Of a DNA stretch of 26,839 bases, positions 25,158-26,839 are shown in pieces. The notes beneath the pieces are model-generated. The model ran no database searches, was not told the DNA's origin, and saw only the letters and a list, made by a program, of their open reading frames with translations. A program made the translations under genes and the position numbers. This DNA is from JBCCQL01 sp039414355 (GTDB taxonomy: Bacteria > Planctomycetota > Planctomycetia > Pirellulales > Lacipirellulaceae): contig JBCDJN010000067.1 of assembly GCA_039414355.1 (NCBI GenBank), forward strand, positions 1 through 26,839. Direction: 5' to 3'. How positions within the stretch are numbered: the stretch's first letter is position 1; the number at the start of each line of letters is the position of its first letter.

Positions 25158-25896
25158 TCACTTCGAGAGCCGCTCCCTCATCGCGGCGTTCTCCTCTTGC
25201 AGCATCTCGCCGAAGCGGCTGCGAGCCTCGGATAAACCGATGCCTTGAGCGAACCACTGTCCGCCCAGCTCACCGAACTCATCGAGGTACTGAGCGCACA
25301 AGGCTTGGCTGTCATCGCATGTAGCCGGCGTCGGGTTGACGAACGGCAGCGCTAGCTCGACCACGGCATCATCTACTCCGTGTCCTTCGCTTCGGTCCGC
25401 CCCATCCGAAGGCCTTCGACGGTGTCCAGCGCGGTGGCCACGCTCGCCGGAATCAGCTCTTCGCTCGCCGCCCATCGGAAGAGACGCTTCACGCGGCCAA
25501 TCTGGCCGTTGACGTACTTGCGCGACCAGCCGAGTTCGACCATCGCTTCGCGGACTTCACGAAGGCGCTTTGGACCAAACCTGACGGCGGGCACCTCGCT
25601 GCATTACCCCACCACGGCCTTCACCGCGCCGCGAAGTGGGCAATCTCGGCCTTGCTCTTCGCGTAGGTCTTGATCACGTGCCGCATGAACGGGGCCGCGA
25701 TCATCGCCACGGTCACGGTCTCGGCCGGCGCCGTTGGCTCTGGCGGCTGCAGGGCCAGTTGCAAAGGGCGTTGCGCGATCAGCTCTCGATATCGCTGCTC
25801 GGCTTCCTCGGAGCCCCAGACGCCAAGCTTATGCCGCTTGCCGTCGATGGTGATGTACGCGCGGGCAGAGCGACCTTTCTCCCGCTGCCGGCTCAT
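25158..25896 (-). pseudogene. Tyrosine recombinase (integrase) remnant lacking the catalytic domain
   Basis: Three fragments in different frames. Fragment 1 starts at ATG 25896 (MSRQREKGRSARAYITIDGK) and holds an integrase N-terminal arm (GKRHKLGVWGS) and the start of the core-binding domain (APFMRHVIKTYAKSKAEIAHF), ending at a stop near 25621. Fragment 2 (about 25594-25373) continues the helical core-binding domain: FGPKRLREVREAMVELGWS, KYVNGQIGRVKRLFRWAASE. Fragment 3 gives VDDAVVELALPF and then departs from the integrase. It ends with a 50-residue acidic tail (YLDEFGELGGQWFAQGIGLSE, onwards to ENAAMRERLSK) that looks like the end of an unrelated protein. The R-H-R-Y catalytic domain is absent. 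The remnant lies 150 bp from the 3' end of tRNA-Ala, as expected of an island integrase. Confidence 0.7.
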
Positions 25897-25934
25897 CGCC
25901 GGTACCCGAATACCAATCGTGACAGTGCCCCATA

Positions 25935-25983
25935 GTGCGGCAACCGTACCCCATTGGGGTACGGTTTCGGAAACGTGCCGCAC
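25935..25983. promoter_or_regulatory. Nested inverted repeat upstream of the integrase remnant
   Basis: The inner arms AACCGTACCCC and GGGGTACGGTT (25942-25952 and 25956-25966) are perfect over 11 bp around ATT. The outer arms GTGCGGCA and TGCCGCAC (25935-25942 and 25976-25983) are perfect over 8 bp. Related motifs GTACCCG, GTGCCCC and GTACCCC start at 25902, 25925 and 25946, spaced 23 and 21 bp, about two helical turns. This suggests a protein-binding array, such as an integrase arm, excision or repressor site. Confidence 0.5.
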
Positions 25984-26043
25984 CGCTGACCGTCAGCGGT
26001 TCGCCTCGAAGGGCTTGTCAGCAAGCAAAGAACTTAGAAGGAA

Positions 26044-26116
26044 TGGAGCGGAGGAGGTTCGAACTCCCGACCTCTGCATTGCGAACGCAGCGCTCTCCCA
26101 ACTGAGCTACCGCCCC
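26044..26116 (-). tRNA. tRNA-Ala (anticodon CGC)
   Basis: A full cloverleaf folds on the minus strand. The acceptor is GGGGCGG with CCGCTCC, including a G3-U70 pair, the classical alanine identity element, and the discriminator base is A (26044). The D stem is GCTC/GAGC. The anticodon stem CTGCG/TGCAG has loop TTCGCAA, giving anticodon CGC for GCG codons. The T stem GGGAG/CTCCT has loop TTCGAAC. CCA is not encoded. Its 3' end faces the integrase remnant. Confidence 0.96.
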
Positions 26117-26207
26117 ATTGCCAGTAACTCTAGGTCTCGGCCGGCGGGATGTCTAGCCGGGACGACGAAGCCCATGCGTGGTGTCGCCTCTACCGCGGCT
26201 GAGGGGA

Positions 26208-26723
26208 CTACCGAGGCGGGCTGGGAGGGGGGCCGTTTAGGGCGTCCTCGGGCGCCGGGCGTTCTAGGGGGCGGCCGCCTAGCATCGGGCGGAGCTCCTC
26301 GAAGAAGTCCTGCACGTCCTTGAACTGCCGGTAGACGCTGGCAAAGCGGACGAACGCCACCTCGTCCAGCTCCTTCAAGTGCTCCATGACCAGCAGGCCC
26401 AGCTCGCGGCTCTCAATCTCCGTGTCGTAGCCGGCGTAGACGTCGTGCTCGATGGCGTCGACGGTCGCCTCGACCGCTCGGCTGGCGACGGGGCGTTTCC
26501 AGCACGCCCGGTCGAGGCCGCGTTTGATCTTGTCGCGATCGAACGGCGCCCGCGAGCCGTCCTTCTTGATCACCTTGATCGTGGTGTCTTCGGGCCGCTC
26601 GTAGGTGGTGTACCGGCGGCCGCAGCCCACGCACTCGCGCCGCCGGCGGATAGCGCCGCCGTCCTGGCTCGGCCGCGAGTCAATCACCTTGTCGTTATCC
26701 ACACGACAGTACGGGCACTTCAT
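26208..26723 (-). CDS. nrdR: Transcriptional repressor NrdR
   Basis: 171 residues from ATG 26723. The N-terminal zinc ribbon has Cys3, Cys6, Cys31 and Cys34 (CPYC and CVGC) followed by GRRYTTYE. The ATP-cone domain runs from about residue 45 (TTIKVIKKDGSRAPFDRDKIKRG) through SRELGLLVMEHLKELDEVAFVRFASVYRQF. Length and all motifs are standard. NrdR senses ATP/dATP and represses ribonucleotide reductase genes by binding NrdR boxes. No ribonucleotide reductase gene is in the window. The C-terminal 20 residues are Pro-rich, a common variable tail. It lies upstream of the tRNA-Ala gene on the same strand with about 90 bp between them. Confidence 0.97.
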   Translation of the reverse strand: MKCPYCRVDNDKVIDSRPSQDGGAIRRRRECVGCGRRYTTYERPEDTTIKVIKKDGSRAPFDRDKIKRGLDRACWKRPVASRAVEATVDAIEHDVYAGYDTEIESRELGLLVMEHLKELDEVAFVRFASVYRQFKDVQDFFEELRPMLGGRPLERPAPEDALNGPPPSPPR

Positions 26724-26764
26724 ACCGCGAAGCGTAACGTCTCGGGCGGCGGGTGTCAGGTGAG

Positions 26765-26839
26765 GAGGCGCGAGTTTTGAGGCGCGAGGCGCGAGTTCTG
26801 CGCTGCCAGCCGTTCAATGCTAGCAGCACGAAACTCGCG
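26765..26839. repeat. Clustered GAGGCGCGAG(TTT) repeats upstream of nrdR
   Basis: Direct copies of GAGGCGCGAG lie at 26765, 26779 and 26786 (the last two overlap), two of them followed by TT(T). An inverted AAACTCGCG closes the window at 26831-26839. They do not resemble the AT-rich NrdR box. They may be a dispersed intergenic repeat or a local expansion. Confidence 0.6.

Overview
The window looks like a chromosome segment of a planctomycete, most likely order Pirellulales. The evidence is a giant Gly-rich beta-helix protein with the planctomycete N-terminal LEPRxLL-type motif (here LEARLML), two pseudopilin-like proteins with the H-X9-DG C-terminal signature, six secreted proteins ending in PEP-CTERM-type tails (three carrying paired dockerin-like calcium loops), and high GC. 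The genus cannot be fixed from the sequence alone.

Layout. 1-2258 (minus) is the N-terminal three quarter-kilo-residue part of the LEARLML surface protein, running off the left edge. 2259-3364 holds nothing I can call. 3365-4339 (plus) is the first dockerin/PEP-CTERM protein, and 4608-4997 a small membrane protein. 5166-9706 (minus) is an ABC exporter pair: an ATPase broken by one extra G in a G6 run, overlapping by 11 bp a 1217-residue permease fused to an M1-aminopeptidase-like domain whose zinc site is degenerate. 10007-20758 (plus) is a block of secreted and envelope genes: PEP-CTERM protein; dockerin/PEP-CTERM protein, pseudopilin, small lipoprotein; dockerin/PEP-CTERM protein, serine hydrolase, pseudopilin (overlapping reading frames); two further PEP-CTERM proteins; and a PepSY-associated membrane protein.

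20759-26043 is a decayed accessory stretch. It holds an IS4-family transposase pseudogene, an apparently intact IS110-family element of IS1111 type with matching subterminal inverted repeats, an orphan strong terminator that may end a small RNA, and a tyrosine-recombinase remnant that has lost its catalytic domain. The remnant faces the 3' end of a tRNA-Ala(CGC) gene, a classic integration site. nrdR follows on the minus strand and returns the window to core genome.

How it may work together (inference). The 10-20.8 kb block and the 3.4 kb gene contain a family of five related secreted proteins (shared SRFFD..SDAF, ISELP, LTFSGDRF..DDT and W.I.G.V blocks). They alternate with pseudopilins and envelope enzymes, as expected of a surface-assembly module that has grown by duplication. 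No exosortase, secretin or cohesin is present here, so the sorting and assembly machinery would have to lie elsewhere.
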